A DNA stretch of 64,000 bases, taken from contig JAIRXU010000017.1 in NCBI GenBank assembly GCA_031268095.1, forward strand, positions 62,001 through 126,000. Direction: 5' to 3'. The translations under genes and the position numbers were made by a program. A model generated the notes under the pieces. The model did not search any database. It saw only the letters and a program-made list of their open reading frames with translations, and was not told the origin of the DNA. This stretch comes from Oscillospiraceae bacterium. GTDB lineage: Bacteria > Bacillota > Clostridia > Oscillospirales > Acutalibacteraceae. This document shows, piece after piece, positions 1-8,393 of this stretch; the stretch's first letter is position 1, and every line of letters starts with the position of its first letter.

Positions 1-1020
1 CGGCGTCACGGAATCCGCGTTGATCCGGTAAATAAAAGATCCCTGAATATTGCCGGCAACACTGAACATTAAATAATTTCCGACGACAGTCATGCCAACC
101 ATATTGCTGTTGTTCAGCGTCAGTTCCAGCGCCTGCGCGTTGATTTTCTTTTGCAGCTTGCCGTCCGCGTCGTATAAATATAGGTAATAGCGGTACTGGT
201 GATTTTCATTGGTTCGTCCAAACGCATAGATCTTTCCGTCCATCGCGCAGACATTTTCCAACAAGACGCCGGTGCTGTTGGCCCAGCCTTCGATGTTACG
301 GTATGATTCACGGATGATCTCCGTCTTTCGGCCCGTCACAATGTTATATTTGGTCACGACAGAGAGTGCGATTGCTTCCTCCGTCTGATAGTTGGGCAAA
401 TCGACATAACAACTCAGAAACTCGTCTTCGTTGAGCTTCGTGCAGCTAACAAAAGGGGTTGTCACCAACGAAAGGCGGTCAACCCACTCCAACACTTTCG
501 CTTCAGCGTCTATCCGATGCAATCTGATGTTCTGTTTGGCATCATCCGTTTCCCCATATTGCAACCATTCGTAATAATACCGGCCGTGCATAATAACATA
601 GTTCCCGCTTCCGACATTCCACTGCGTTAAGTCGTCCGGCAACTTCACGGGCGTCCACTTCTTTTGATCAAACGTGCGGATGGCGGGTACACCCCCAACC
701 TCGTGAGAGAAAGTCGTTTGGCCTGTAAATTCACCAACAAACCGCCAATTTTGGGGATCCCAAGAACCATAAGAAGGGTCATTTGCATCATACACCAACT
801 CCGCCTGGTTGCCTGTCAGCTGCGGGGACGTGACTGGCAGCGTCACCGGTTCCGTCCAGCTGTTCTGCCACTGATAATCGTAGGGGTCGCTGGTGCTGTG
901 TTCAACTGAAGAAGTTGTTGGGGGTTCCGTCGCGGGGCGCTGGACGCTTGTGGGATTACAGCCGGAAAGCATACTCATTAATAAAAGAATGGTGAGCAGC
1001 AGGGAGAACTTTTTCATCAT
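1..1020 (-). CDS. Putative lipoprotein, C-terminus beyond window edge
   Basis: An open frame runs from ATG at 1020 (second ATG at 1017) to the window edge without a stop, giving about 340 residues. The N-terminus has two Lys, a hydrophobic stretch and a lipobox LSGC with Cys21, so a membrane-anchored lipoprotein is likely. A Thr/Ser/Pro-rich linker follows. The rest is rich in Tyr, Trp and Asn with recurring beta-strand-like segments such as YYLYLYDADGK, which suggests a beta-propeller or beta-sandwich, but I do not recognise the family. GGAGGG at 1024-1029 is 3 nt from the first ATG and 6 nt from the second, so 1017 may be the real start. It lies 59 nt behind the peptidase gene on the same strand and is probably cotranscribed with it. 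Confidence 0.75.
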   Translation of the reverse strand, partial: MMKKFSLLLTILLLMSMLSGCNPTSVQRPATEPPTTSSVEHSTSDPYDYQWQNSWTEPVTLPVTSPQLTGNQAELVYDANDPSYGSWDPQNWRFVGEFTGQTTFSHEVGGVPAIRTFDQKKWTPVKLPDDLTQWNVGSGNYVIMHGRYYYEWLQYGETDDAKQNIRLHRIDAEAKVLEWVDRLSLVTTPFVSCTKLNEDEFLSCYVDLPNYQTEEAIALSVVTKYNIVTGRKTEIIRESYRNIEGWANSTGVLLENVCAMDGKIYAFGRTNENHQYRYYLYLYDADGKLQKKINAQALELTLNNSNMVGMTVVGNYLMFSVAGNIQGSFIYRINADSVTP

Positions 1021-1079
1021 GGTCCCTCCGTCATTCAAGATTTGCCGGACGGGGCAAGGGTTGCGTTCAGGTGGACCAA

Positions 1080-2024
1080 TTAGTAGGCGAATTTCTCGCT
1101 GCCTGTACCATGAAGCTTTCGATTAACATACAGAAGCTTCGTCCAGGTGGTAGGCAGTTTGCCGTTGTTGCTTGTTGCGGCCGCAACATAGTCGGTGAAA
1201 TAATACGGATCTCCAACAGAATAGTTCGTCCGGTTACTTGAGCCATAAACAGTAACGAAATGACCTGTTGTGGTGTAAGGCCAATTCGTCTTGTTTGGAG
1301 AGCTCATGGTAAAAATCATTGGCTGCTTCCAGTAGACACTGTAGTTCAGGCAAGTATCAAACAAGTCATGATCTCCTCCGGCAAACGATTGAATTTCATA
1401 ATGATCCCACTGGCCGGTATAAGAAGCGGAAAAGATTGTCATCAAGCTGTTCACATAGTTGATCACAGTCTGTAATGCGGGGCCAGTGCCAACATTATTC
1501 ATAATTGTCGTCTGAGACGCTCCGAACCGACTCCCAATCCAAGGGATACATTTCAGCGCGGTCTGCACTGTTCCCGCAGCGCAAAAGGTGTTTTGCTCCT
1601 GCCTGTAAACCGTAAACGGCGAAATGGTGCCTGGCGTGGGAACTGCGGCCGCCGCCCTGGTCGATACGCTTCCGGCGGAACGGGTTACCATGAATGCGCT
1701 TGCGGACTGATACGCCGCCCGAACCTGGGCCTTCGAGATGGACGGAACCCGTTCGGCAATTGCTTCAAGATCCGCGCCGCCAACCTCGGCTTTGGCCAGG
1801 TTCGATTGAAGCTGATCGCCCGTCAGATGGTACTTCTCAATCAGATCAACCAATTGATCTTCCAGTGAAATATTCTCGGCTCGTCCTTGCCCGACGAACA
1901 GATCCGGGTTGAGCAGATCGGGATCTATCTTCTCCTGTTCCTGCGCGAATGCTTGCAGGATCCCGCAAGACGCAAGCACCGCTAATGCAAGCAACGCGAA
2001 CAGAATACGAATGATTTTTTTCAT
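1080..2024 (-). CDS. Secreted C39-like cysteine peptidase
   Basis: A 314-residue exported protein. Residues 1-20 form a signal peptide ending in a possible lipobox LASC (Cys20); cleavage after AFA (residues 25-27) is an alternative. Residues 30-110 are helical and charged and could be a propeptide or spacer. The C-terminal half resembles the papain-like C39 fold: QNTFCAAG carries the candidate nucleophile Cys148, GHFVTVYG the candidate His255, and VGDPYY the candidate Asp272. It is not fused to an ABC transporter, unlike bacteriocin-processing C39 proteins, so a free-standing secreted or surface peptidase is more likely. The SD AGGAGGGG precedes the ATG, and a consensus promoter lies upstream. 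Substrate unknown. Confidence 0.8.
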   Translation of the reverse strand: MKKIIRILFALLALAVLASCGILQAFAQEQEKIDPDLLNPDLFVGQGRAENISLEDQLVDLIEKYHLTGDQLQSNLAKAEVGGADLEAIAERVPSISKAQVRAAYQSASAFMVTRSAGSVSTRAAAAVPTPGTISPFTVYRQEQNTFCAAGTVQTALKCIPWIGSRFGASQTTIMNNVGTGPALQTVINYVNSLMTIFSASYTGQWDHYEIQSFAGGDHDLFDTCLNYSVYWKQPMIFTMSSPNKTNWPYTTTGHFVTVYGSSNRTNYSVGDPYYFTDYVAAATSNNGKLPTTWTKLLYVNRKLHGTGSEKFAY

Positions 2025-2093
2025 AAAAAAGCTCCCCTCCTGTCTGTTGCCCCGTCCGACAGCGACCGGAAATAGTAAACTATTCCCAGTTCA

Positions 2094-2122
2094 ATTGTAT
2101 CATATATTTTCGACTCTGTCAA
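2094..2122 (-). promoter_or_regulatory. Sigma-A-type promoter for the C39-like peptidase
   Basis: On the minus strand TTGACA (2117-2122) is followed after exactly 17 nt by TACAAT (2094-2099). The predicted start is near 2087, leaving a leader of about 60 nt before the ATG at 2024. Confidence 0.75.
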
Positions 2123-2224
2123 CGCTTTCTTTGCGTGTTGAAAAATTAAAACGGGTTGCTCTAATTCTTCTTTCTTTTGTCCATACTAATAGATATATTG
2201 TTCATCCTCCAGGAGGTCTTTCCT

Positions 2225-3832
2225 ATGGCCAAACGAGCAACCATCCTCTTCTTCTTTTTCGCCCTCTTCATTGGTGTGCTGGGCATGCGGCTGCTGACCT
2301 TGCCGCAGACCCAGGCCGCGCAGTTGCCCCAAGGGCGGATGACCGTCACGCTGGACCACAGCCGGGGCGCAATCTACGACTGCCGGGGGGTGCGGCTGGT
2401 GCAGGCTGACGGCGGCGCGCAAACCATCGTCGTTGCCAAACCGACTCCGGAAGCCTCTCTGGCGCTTAAGAGCATTCTCAACGAGAAAAACTGGCGGATC
2501 CTCCAGGAACGGCTGGAACAGGGGGGACTGGTCTCCACTCCCGTGGACGTCGATACCGTCGAGTGTCCGGACCTGCGTCTGTTCACCGCTTACCCCCGTT
2601 ACAGCGGTTCGCCGCTGGCGCCGCATTTGATCGGCTATCTGAACGGGAGCAACGAGGGCGTCAGCGGGTTGGAACTAGGATTTGACAGTCTGCTCTCCGC
2701 CGCTTCCGGAGACCTGCGCGCCGCCTTGGCCTCCGATGCTTACGGCCACAGCCTGGTTGGCGCGCAAATTGAAGCGGAAGACGACGGTTACCGCTCGGCG
2801 GCGGGAATCCAGATCACCCTCGACGCGCGGATCCAGCGCATCGTTCAGGACGCGATGATCTGGGGCGACATCGACCTGGGAGCCGTGGTGGTGCTCGACG
2901 CGCAAACCTCCGAGATCCGCGCGCTGGCCAGTTCGCCCGCTTTCGACCAGAACAACATCGCCGCCAGCCTCAACGATCCCCGGGAACCCTTCCTCAACCG
3001 GGCACTGCGGGCGCTGCCCGTGGGATCAACGTTCAAGTGTTTCGTGGCCGCCGCCGCCCTGGAACAGCGCGTTCCCGCCTCCCGGCAATATACCTGCGCC
3101 GGCAGCATCGACGTCGGGGGTCAGACCTTCTACTGCAACAACCGGGAGGGGCACGGAACCCTTGACATGGGCCAGGCGCTGACGGCGTCCTGCAACCTCT
3201 ATTTCATTCAGCTGGCCCAGCAATTGGAACCCCAGCCAATGTTAGATCTGATCAGCCTCTTCGGCTTCGGGGAAGCACTGCCGTTGGCTCTGTCTCTTGC
3301 CAGCGCGGCGGGGAACCTTCCTTCGGCGGAGGCGCTGTCCGTCCCCGCGGAGCTGGCTAATTTTTCCTTTGGTCAGGGTGCTCTGCTGGCCGCGCCCATT
3401 CAAATCGCCGCTGCCACCGCCTGTCTGGCCGCCGACGGCGTCTATCACACCCCCCGCCTGATGACTGCCACCGTCGATGGCTACGGGGAGAAAACCCCCT
3501 GGATCCAGGACACGGAGCAGCGACAGGTGGTCGCCGCTGCCACTGCGGCGCAGCTGCGGGCCATGATGATTCAGGCGGTGGAGCAAGGCAGCGCGCGCAG
3601 CGCAAAACCCGACGTCGGCTCCGCCGGAGGCAAGACAGCCACCGCTCAAGTAGGTCAATATACTGCTGCCGGAGTGGAACTCAAACAGGCCGGATTCACC
3701 GGTTTTTTCCCGGCGGACCAGCCTCGTTATGTCATCACAGTCATCAAACAAAACGGCGGTTCCGGCTCGACAGACTGTGCGCCTGTCTTCCGCCGCATCG
3801 CCAACGCCATCATTGCCCAGGGAATTTCCTAG
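2225..3832 (+). CDS. Penicillin-binding protein, class B transpeptidase
   Basis: A 535-residue D,D-transpeptidase that would cross-link peptidoglycan peptide stems outside the membrane. One N-terminal membrane helix (about residues 6-22) is followed by a pedestal region containing the GVSGLELGFD segment typical of FtsI/SpoVD/PBP2 proteins. In the catalytic domain, STFK holds the acylated Ser268 and Lys271, and SCN (322-324) is the second motif. The third motif reads KTA (Lys470) in GGKTATAQ instead of the usual KTG. There are no PASTA domains. The start was chosen at ATG 2225 because AGGAGGT at 2211-2217 precedes it by 7 nt; an upstream in-frame TTG at 2177 lacks an SD. Stop codon TAG. Confidence 0.9.
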   Translation: MAKRATILFFFFALFIGVLGMRLLTLPQTQAAQLPQGRMTVTLDHSRGAIYDCRGVRLVQADGGAQTIVVAKPTPEASLALKSILNEKNWRILQERLEQGGLVSTPVDVDTVECPDLRLFTAYPRYSGSPLAPHLIGYLNGSNEGVSGLELGFDSLLSAASGDLRAALASDAYGHSLVGAQIEAEDDGYRSAAGIQITLDARIQRIVQDAMIWGDIDLGAVVVLDAQTSEIRALASSPAFDQNNIAASLNDPREPFLNRALRALPVGSTFKCFVAAAALEQRVPASRQYTCAGSIDVGGQTFYCNNREGHGTLDMGQALTASCNLYFIQLAQQLEPQPMLDLISLFGFGEALPLALSLASAAGNLPSAEALSVPAELANFSFGQGALLAAPIQIAAATACLAADGVYHTPRLMTATVDGYGEKTPWIQDTEQRQVVAAATAAQLRAMMIQAVEQGSARSAKPDVGSAGGKTATAQVGQYTAAGVELKQAGFTGFFPADQPRYVITVIKQNGGSGSTDCAPVFRRIANAIIAQGIS

Positions 3833-3858
3833 AATTTTTGTTCTAATCTAAAATTTTT

Positions 3859-4872
3859 TTATCTGATCTCCTGCGTTAATTTCAGAAATGATGTCCAACC
3901 CGGTTCGGCATAAAACCGGTGTCCGCCGGAACCAACAATCAGCTGACAGCGGTCCGGTCTGCCCGCCGCCGCATAATAGTCCTGAATCAGCGCAAAGGTC
4001 TCCCGCGTCGCCCCGATGGGGAAAATGCCGTCCTGTTCGCCGGCAACCACCGTCAGCGGCCTGGGAGCTATCAGTCCAGCCAAATCCCCCATGTCAAAGA
4101 ACCGACGGATGTGAGGAACGTGATTGCAAGCACAGTGGTGGATCGGGGCGATGGACGCGTCGAAACTGCATATAGAGCAGGAGGGCATCGCACCTCGGAT
4201 ACGCGGTTCCAGACAAGTCGCATAGAACGTCGCTGTTCCGCCCCCGGAATTTCCCATACAGAATATTCTTGATTGATCCGCTTCCTGAAAATTCATTTCC
4301 AAAACATCAATCGCCCGTGAAACATCCCATACGCGCTCCCCCAGCGTGGTGCGGCCCAGCAGCAGCGCGGCCATGGCGGAGCGGTAACAGTCAGGCCCTT
4401 TGGGTGTTCCGCCGCATTCGCCGAAATTCCGCTGCTCCAGTACCAGCGCAGCGAAGCCCCTGTCCAAAGCTTGCTTGGCGTAGTCCCTGTCGCCGTCACC
4501 GACCTCCGCCGCGTCGCCCGGAAATTTTTCTTCGCCCATCGAAATATGCATTCCTGTCGAGTGCCCTTGCAGGCAGATCATGACCGGCCAGGGCCCCGCG
4601 TCCGCCGGGACGCACCAATACCCAGGAACCGTGTAGCCCATCTCACTCTGGAAGGTGAATCGGGTGCGGCGCCCGCCGTGCCAGGCAACAGATGGTTCCG
4701 CAGAAAACTGTAGGTCGCAGGGGCTAAAGCGGTCCATTCCCAGCAGCTCCCTCAGGGTATCCCGCGCCCGGTTCTGCCAGTCCTCGAAGGGTTCGCCACC
4801 CCGGAACCGCAGGGATGGCGGCGTTTCGGCCATCAGCCGCAGATTATGTTGATGCGGGGTCAGGGTCTCCAT
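3859..4872 (-). CDS. Alpha/beta hydrolase, acetyl xylan esterase-like
   Basis: A 337-residue hydrolase without signal peptide, so cytoplasmic. The nucleophile elbow GNSGGG holds Ser209, GEQDGIFP the acid Asp281, and GGHRFY the base His318, giving a full Ser-Asp-His triad in the expected order. LQGHSTGMH (about 101-109) probably supplies the oxyanion hole. The overall form fits the dienelactone hydrolase/acetyl-xylan-esterase-like hydrolases, acting on small carboxyl or acetyl esters; the substrate cannot be told. GGAGG precedes the ATG. No convincing promoter lies between it and the mltG terminator upstream, so it may depend on readthrough or on an unrecognised promoter. Its leader is an unusual A/C-rich tract. 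Confidence 0.82.
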   Translation of the reverse strand: METLTPHQHNLRLMAETPPSLRFRGGEPFEDWQNRARDTLRELLGMDRFSPCDLQFSAEPSVAWHGGRRTRFTFQSEMGYTVPGYWCVPADAGPWPVMICLQGHSTGMHISMGEEKFPGDAAEVGDGDRDYAKQALDRGFAALVLEQRNFGECGGTPKGPDCYRSAMAALLLGRTTLGERVWDVSRAIDVLEMNFQEADQSRIFCMGNSGGGTATFYATCLEPRIRGAMPSCSICSFDASIAPIHHCACNHVPHIRRFFDMGDLAGLIAPRPLTVVAGEQDGIFPIGATRETFALIQDYYAAAGRPDRCQLIVGSGGHRFYAEPGWTSFLKLTQEIR

Positions 4873-4877
4873 ACATC

Positions 4878-4930
4878 AGCCTCCAATTGCATGTTGTTTT
4901 TTCGGTTTTTGTGTTGTTTTTGTTGTTTTT
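4878..4930 (-). repeat. A/C-rich AACAAC tract in the esterase leader
   Basis: On the minus strand the roughly 50 nt before the esterase consist almost only of A and C with repeated AACAAC units and almost no G. This stands out against the GC-rich surroundings. A similar tract is at 36176-36262. Such tracts are unstructured and could raise translation, but that is inference. Confidence 0.55.
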
Positions 4931-4968
4931 TTAAAAAACAACGGCCCCGCCTTCCGGCAGGGGCCGTT
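4931..4968 (-). terminator. Rho-independent terminator after mltG
   Basis: Arms 4956-4968 and 4940-4951 form a GC-rich stem with one bulge and a TTCC/GGAA loop. On the minus strand it is followed by GTTGTTTTTT. It begins 8 nt after the mltG stop codon. Confidence 0.8.
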
Positions 4969-4975
4969 TGCTTGG

Positions 4976-6406
4976 TTACTGCGCCAAGCCGGAAACCACC
5001 AAGTCTGTGGTGATACCGTCATGCTCGGCCTTCGTTTTTGATAGGTAAATCTTCCCATTTTTGTCGTGCTGGAAGTAAAAATAGCTGTGATCGGCGGGCC
5101 AGAGGGCGGCTTCGATGGCCGCTGTGCCGGGAGAGCAAATCGGGCCGATGGGCAGGCCCTTGCAAATATAGGTGTTATAGACGTTCTGGTAAAGCAGTGC
5201 GGTCTCGGGATCCATGTGCGGCGCAATATTGACGGTCACGTAATCCCGCGTGGAATCGCATTCCAGCATGGGATACCCGTCCGGCCGGTTGAGGCGGTTG
5301 TGGAGTACGCCGGAAATGTCTTTCATCTGGGTGCTGTTGGCGGCCTCTTTTTGGACGATGGATGCCAGCGTAATAACCTGATCCATGGTCATTCCCAGTT
5401 CTTTCGCCCGGGCGCCGTACTTGTCGGTCCACTTCTTCCCAAAATTTTCGAAGAACCGCCGCAGGGCGCTGTTCGGATTTTCGTTGATATAAAATTCATA
5501 CGTGTCCGGAAACAGATAGCCTTCGTAACGGAAATACCGCCCGCTGGTGGGGAGATTTTTGAGGAAGGGGAAATCGAAGTCCGTGGTGACCAAGGTGCCT
5601 TCCAGCACCTGCATGGAGGTAACCCGGTAGCGGCTGATCTTCTCAGTGATCTGCTGCATTGTATAGCCTTCCGGGAAGAGGAGGCTAACGGTCTCGGACT
5701 GCGTCGGCTGCGCCTTAAAGAAACCCAGCAATTCTTCCAGCCCCATGCCGCTGTTGACCAGATACATCCCCCCGATATACTCCGGCTTCTTATAGCTGGC
5801 GCCGCTGTTTTTGGATTTCATCCATTCGGTGAAGTTGGTGTAGAGCTTGCACACTGCCTTTTGGTTGATCAATTTATTGTTGCTGAGAATATCGATGACG
5901 TCGGCTGTGGTGGCTTTGTTGGGAATGGTCAGCTCGACCTCCCGGTTGGATGTCTTCCCCATGGCAAAGACGTCTTGCAGCGCGGAAATGCCCAGCCAGG
6001 AAAAAAGCGCCGTTGCCGCCAAAGAACAAATCAGCACCGCCAAAACGATCGCCCCCGCGTGGGCGCTGCGCTGGCGTTTTTTCTTTTTTTTGCTTTGGGC
6101 GGCGCCCGTCTTCGCCTTGGGCGCGGCCGGTTCTGGGGCGGCAGCCTTAGGTGGAGGCGTCACCGGAACACCAACCGGACGGGAGGAAGGATGGCTCCGC
6201 TGCTTCGGCGGATTGGCGAAGTAAATGGCTCCCTTGGCGGACGGCGCGTCCGGTTCCAAGAGACTCTCAATATCCGTCGAAAGCTCCAGCGTATCGAAGT
6301 CCAGGTCCAGCTTAAAGGGCTGCGCCTGCGCGCCTTCCTGCGGCGGTTGTCCGCGCCGGGGATCCTTTCCCCAGGCGTTTTGGTTGCGATCATCCATGGT
6401 CGTCAT
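4976..6406 (-). CDS. mltG: Endolytic murein transglycosylase MltG
   Basis: A 476-residue membrane-anchored lytic transglycosylase that cleaves nascent glycan strands and so helps set chain length. Residues 1-115 are a long cytoplasmic region rich in Pro, Ala and Lys, longer than in the E. coli protein. A single membrane helix spans about 117-141. The YceG-like domain follows, with EGYLFPDTY at 295-303 and the catalytic Glu354 in ASIVQKEA. The ATG overlaps the stop of the cyclo-ligase gene as ATGA, which points to translational coupling; a second ATG at codon 4 is possible. The gene ends the tmk operon and is followed at once by a terminator. Confidence 0.95.
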   Translation of the reverse strand: MTTMDDRNQNAWGKDPRRGQPPQEGAQAQPFKLDLDFDTLELSTDIESLLEPDAPSAKGAIYFANPPKQRSHPSSRPVGVPVTPPPKAAAPEPAAPKAKTGAAQSKKKKKRQRSAHAGAIVLAVLICSLAATALFSWLGISALQDVFAMGKTSNREVELTIPNKATTADVIDILSNNKLINQKAVCKLYTNFTEWMKSKNSGASYKKPEYIGGMYLVNSGMGLEELLGFFKAQPTQSETVSLLFPEGYTMQQITEKISRYRVTSMQVLEGTLVTTDFDFPFLKNLPTSGRYFRYEGYLFPDTYEFYINENPNSALRRFFENFGKKWTDKYGARAKELGMTMDQVITLASIVQKEAANSTQMKDISGVLHNRLNRPDGYPMLECDSTRDYVTVNIAPHMDPETALLYQNVYNTYICKGLPIGPICSPGTAAIEAALWPADHSYFYFQHDKNGKIYLSKTKAEHDGITTDLVVSGLAQ

Positions 6407-6993
6407 TCCCTTTCGTGGAGTGAATTCATTCCATTTTGTGTCAGCAGCCAGGCAACTGGCAAATCATGCGCTTCCCGGGGAAGTCGCTCCTCCCGCAACT
6501 GTTCGTAGCAAACGCCCAGCGCCACGCCGGGGAACCGCCGCAGGAACCGGTCATAATAGCCTTTGCCATACCCCAGACGGTAACCGCTCCCGTCGAAACT
6601 CAGCCCCGGCACCAGGCAAAGCGCCGCTTCTGCCGGATTCAGCTCCGTCAAGCGCTCTGGATCCGGCTCGGGGATTCCGTAGGATCCGGGAGCGAGAGAT
6701 TCCATCTCGGCCAGGTCAGGAAGACAGTAGAAGCGCAGCTGCCCGCCCGCCTCGCAGCGGGGGAGGGCCAGCCTCTTGCCCCGCCGCAGGGCCAGCGCTA
6801 GCAAGGACCGCAAATCCGGTTCCGACCCCATCGGCATGTAGCCCAGCAGGCAGTCTGCGGCTTCGAACAGAGGGGAGCGCTCCAGCGCGGCAGCCATCGC
6901 CGCCGAGGCCCGCCGCCGTTCTTCCTGCGGGAGGGCGGCCCGCCGGGCCAGCAGCGCCTGACGCAGGGCCGCCTTCGCTTCGTTCATGGGCAT
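6403..6993 (-). CDS. 5-formyltetrahydrofolate cyclo-ligase
   Basis: A 196-residue cytoplasmic enzyme that converts 5-formyl-THF to 5,10-methenyl-THF with ATP, returning an inhibitory folate to the one-carbon pool. The family signature GYRLGYGKGYYDRFL is clear near residue 145, and GSYGIPEP is the second conserved block. Length is normal. The start could be ATG 6993 (10-nt overlap with the DJ-1-like gene) or ATG 6987, which would give an ATGA overlap of 4 nt; the second looks more natural. It overlaps mltG by 4 nt at its 3' end. Confidence 0.93.
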   Translation of the reverse strand: MPMNEAKAALRQALLARRAALPQEERRRASAAMAAALERSPLFEAADCLLGYMPMGSEPDLRSLLALALRRGKRLALPRCEAGGQLRFYCLPDLAEMESLAPGSYGIPEPDPERLTELNPAEAALCLVPGLSFDGSGYRLGYGKGYYDRFLRRFPGVALGVCYEQLREERLPREAHDLPVAWLLTQNGMNSLHERE

Positions 6994-7523
6994 TGGATCG
7001 CAGCGGCAACAGCGGCTCCCTCTGCCGGGGATTTGAGGTACGCGATCAGCTCTAGGGCGAAGGGAACCGCCGCGCCCGCGCCCCGCGCTGTGATCATGTT
7101 GCCATCGCGGACGACGGGGGCCATCGATATCCGCGCCCCTTTCAGGGTTTCTTCGTACCCGGGGAAACAGCAGGCCTCCCGGCCCGCCAGCAACCCCATG
7201 CGGCCGAGGATCGACGGCGCGGCGCAGATGGCAGCGACCAGCCCCCCGGCTGACGCCGTCCGCCGGACCAGTTCCAGCACGGCAGGGGAGGTCTCCAGTC
7301 CGGCGTATCCCGGCCCGCCGGGAAGAATCACCCCGTCCGGCGCTTCCCCGAGCCGCAGCTCGTCCAGAATCAGGTCGCAGGTCACGGGAATTCCGTGCGA
7401 CCCGGCGACGGTTTTGCCTCCGACGCCAACCGTCGCCGCTTCTACGCCGGCCCGGCGCAGCAAGTCCGTCGGCGCCAAAGCTTCCAGTTCCTCAAACCCC
7501 TCCGCAAGAAATACATATACCAT
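6984..7523 (-). CDS. DJ-1/PfpI family protein
   Basis: A 179-residue protein of the DJ-1 branch. AAICAAPSILG carries the nucleophile-elbow Cys100, and GFEELEALAPTDLLRRAG provides Glu14 at the place of the conserved DJ-1 Glu18. GVILPGGPGY is the expected glycine-rich block. Members are described as deglycases, glyoxalase-like enzymes or oxidative-stress chaperones; the sequence does not separate these. It sits between a GNAT gene and the cyclo-ligase gene on one transcript. Confidence 0.9.
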   Translation of the reverse strand: MVYVFLAEGFEELEALAPTDLLRRAGVEAATVGVGGKTVAGSHGIPVTCDLILDELRLGEAPDGVILPGGPGYAGLETSPAVLELVRRTASAGGLVAAICAAPSILGRMGLLAGREACCFPGYEETLKGARISMAPVVRDGNMITARGAGAAVPFALELIAYLKSPAEGAAVAAAIQCP

Positions 7524-7550
7524 GCAAAAACCTCCCGGCAGTATTGTCGG

Positions 7551-8393
7551 TCATTCCAGCGGAAACCCCAGATACGCGCGGCCTTTCGTCCTGTGCAGCC
7601 AGGCTTCCGCCTCTGCGGTCAGCGGGAGCAGCATCCCGCCGGGCTCCAGTTCTCCGCCGTCCGCCGCGCAGTCTGCGCTGAGCAGCGCCGTCCCCTCCCG
7701 CACCCCGCAGGTTGCCGCAAGCCGCTCCAGGGCCGCGCCTGTTTCAGCGGCAGGCGCGCAGAGCTCCTGGCAGGAAAGCGTTCCATCTTCCAGGCAGACG
7801 TACGCCGTCCCTCCCTCCCATTGGACCACTTGGCCGCCGGTAAAGCGGTGCTCCCGGTCCATGTAACGCAGCATCGGCGCTTCCCAGGCAAAATAGCCCA
7901 GTCGCGCCCAACGGCGGTTCCGCGCAGCCGCCGGAACGCAGGGCGCGAGCGGCAGAGGCACGGCATCGGCGGCGGACACGGCCCAGATCCGGCGAACCCG
8001 GGCGAAGGCGGTCCGGAATCCCAGCCGGGCATAATAATCGTAAAGGCCCTCTTCCGCCGGAAGCAGACAGAGCGCTTCGACGTTTCCCAAATCCTTCGCA
8101 TGATCCCGCGCGAAGCGGATCAGGCCGGCGGCCAGCCCCCGGCTGCGGAAGAGGGGATCCGTGCAAACGGCATAAACATAGGCAGCGGGCAAATTCGTTT
8201 CCCCCTGCGTCAGAGAACCGGGCAGCAGAAAGAGCATCGAAACCACCCGGCCTTCCTCCCGCGCCGCAATCCCCCTGCAAAGCGGGAACGCATGGGCCAA
8301 AAAAAACTGAATATACGCTTCGTCGTCACCGAAGCAGGTCTGCCAAAGGGAAAGAATCTGCGGGGCATCGGTTTCTTCCAGGAAGGAAATCAT
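7551..8393 (-). CDS. GNAT family N-acetyltransferase
   Basis: A 280-residue protein. The N-terminal half is a GNAT fold: VYAVCTDPLFRSRGLAAGL contains the R/Q-x-x-G-x-G/A-like acetyl-CoA loop, and LYDYYARLGFRTAF is the typical last strand-helix segment. The C-terminal 130 residues form an extra domain, as in Eis-like acetyltransferases, which may bind the acceptor. Acceptor unknown. Its ATG overlaps the stop of the DUF2156 gene as ATGA. Confidence 0.85.
   Translation of the reverse strand: MISFLEETDAPQILSLWQTCFGDDEAYIQFFLAHAFPLCRGIAAREEGRVVSMLFLLPGSLTQGETNLPAAYVYAVCTDPLFRSRGLAAGLIRFARDHAKDLGNVEALCLLPAEEGLYDYYARLGFRTAFARVRRIWAVSAADAVPLPLAPCVPAAARNRRWARLGYFAWEAPMLRYMDREHRFTGGQVVQWEGGTAYVCLEDGTLSCQELCAPAAETGAALERLAATCGVREGTALLSADCAADGGELEPGGMLLPLTAEAEAWLHRTKGRAYLGFPLE

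Noticed and set aside
5066-6508. Long plus-strand open frame antisense to mltG
   Set aside because: It mirrors the codon pattern of the GC-rich gene on the other strand, lacks family motifs and an SD; the same holds for long antisense frames over comEC (18838-20697) and the regulator genes (26892-28361).
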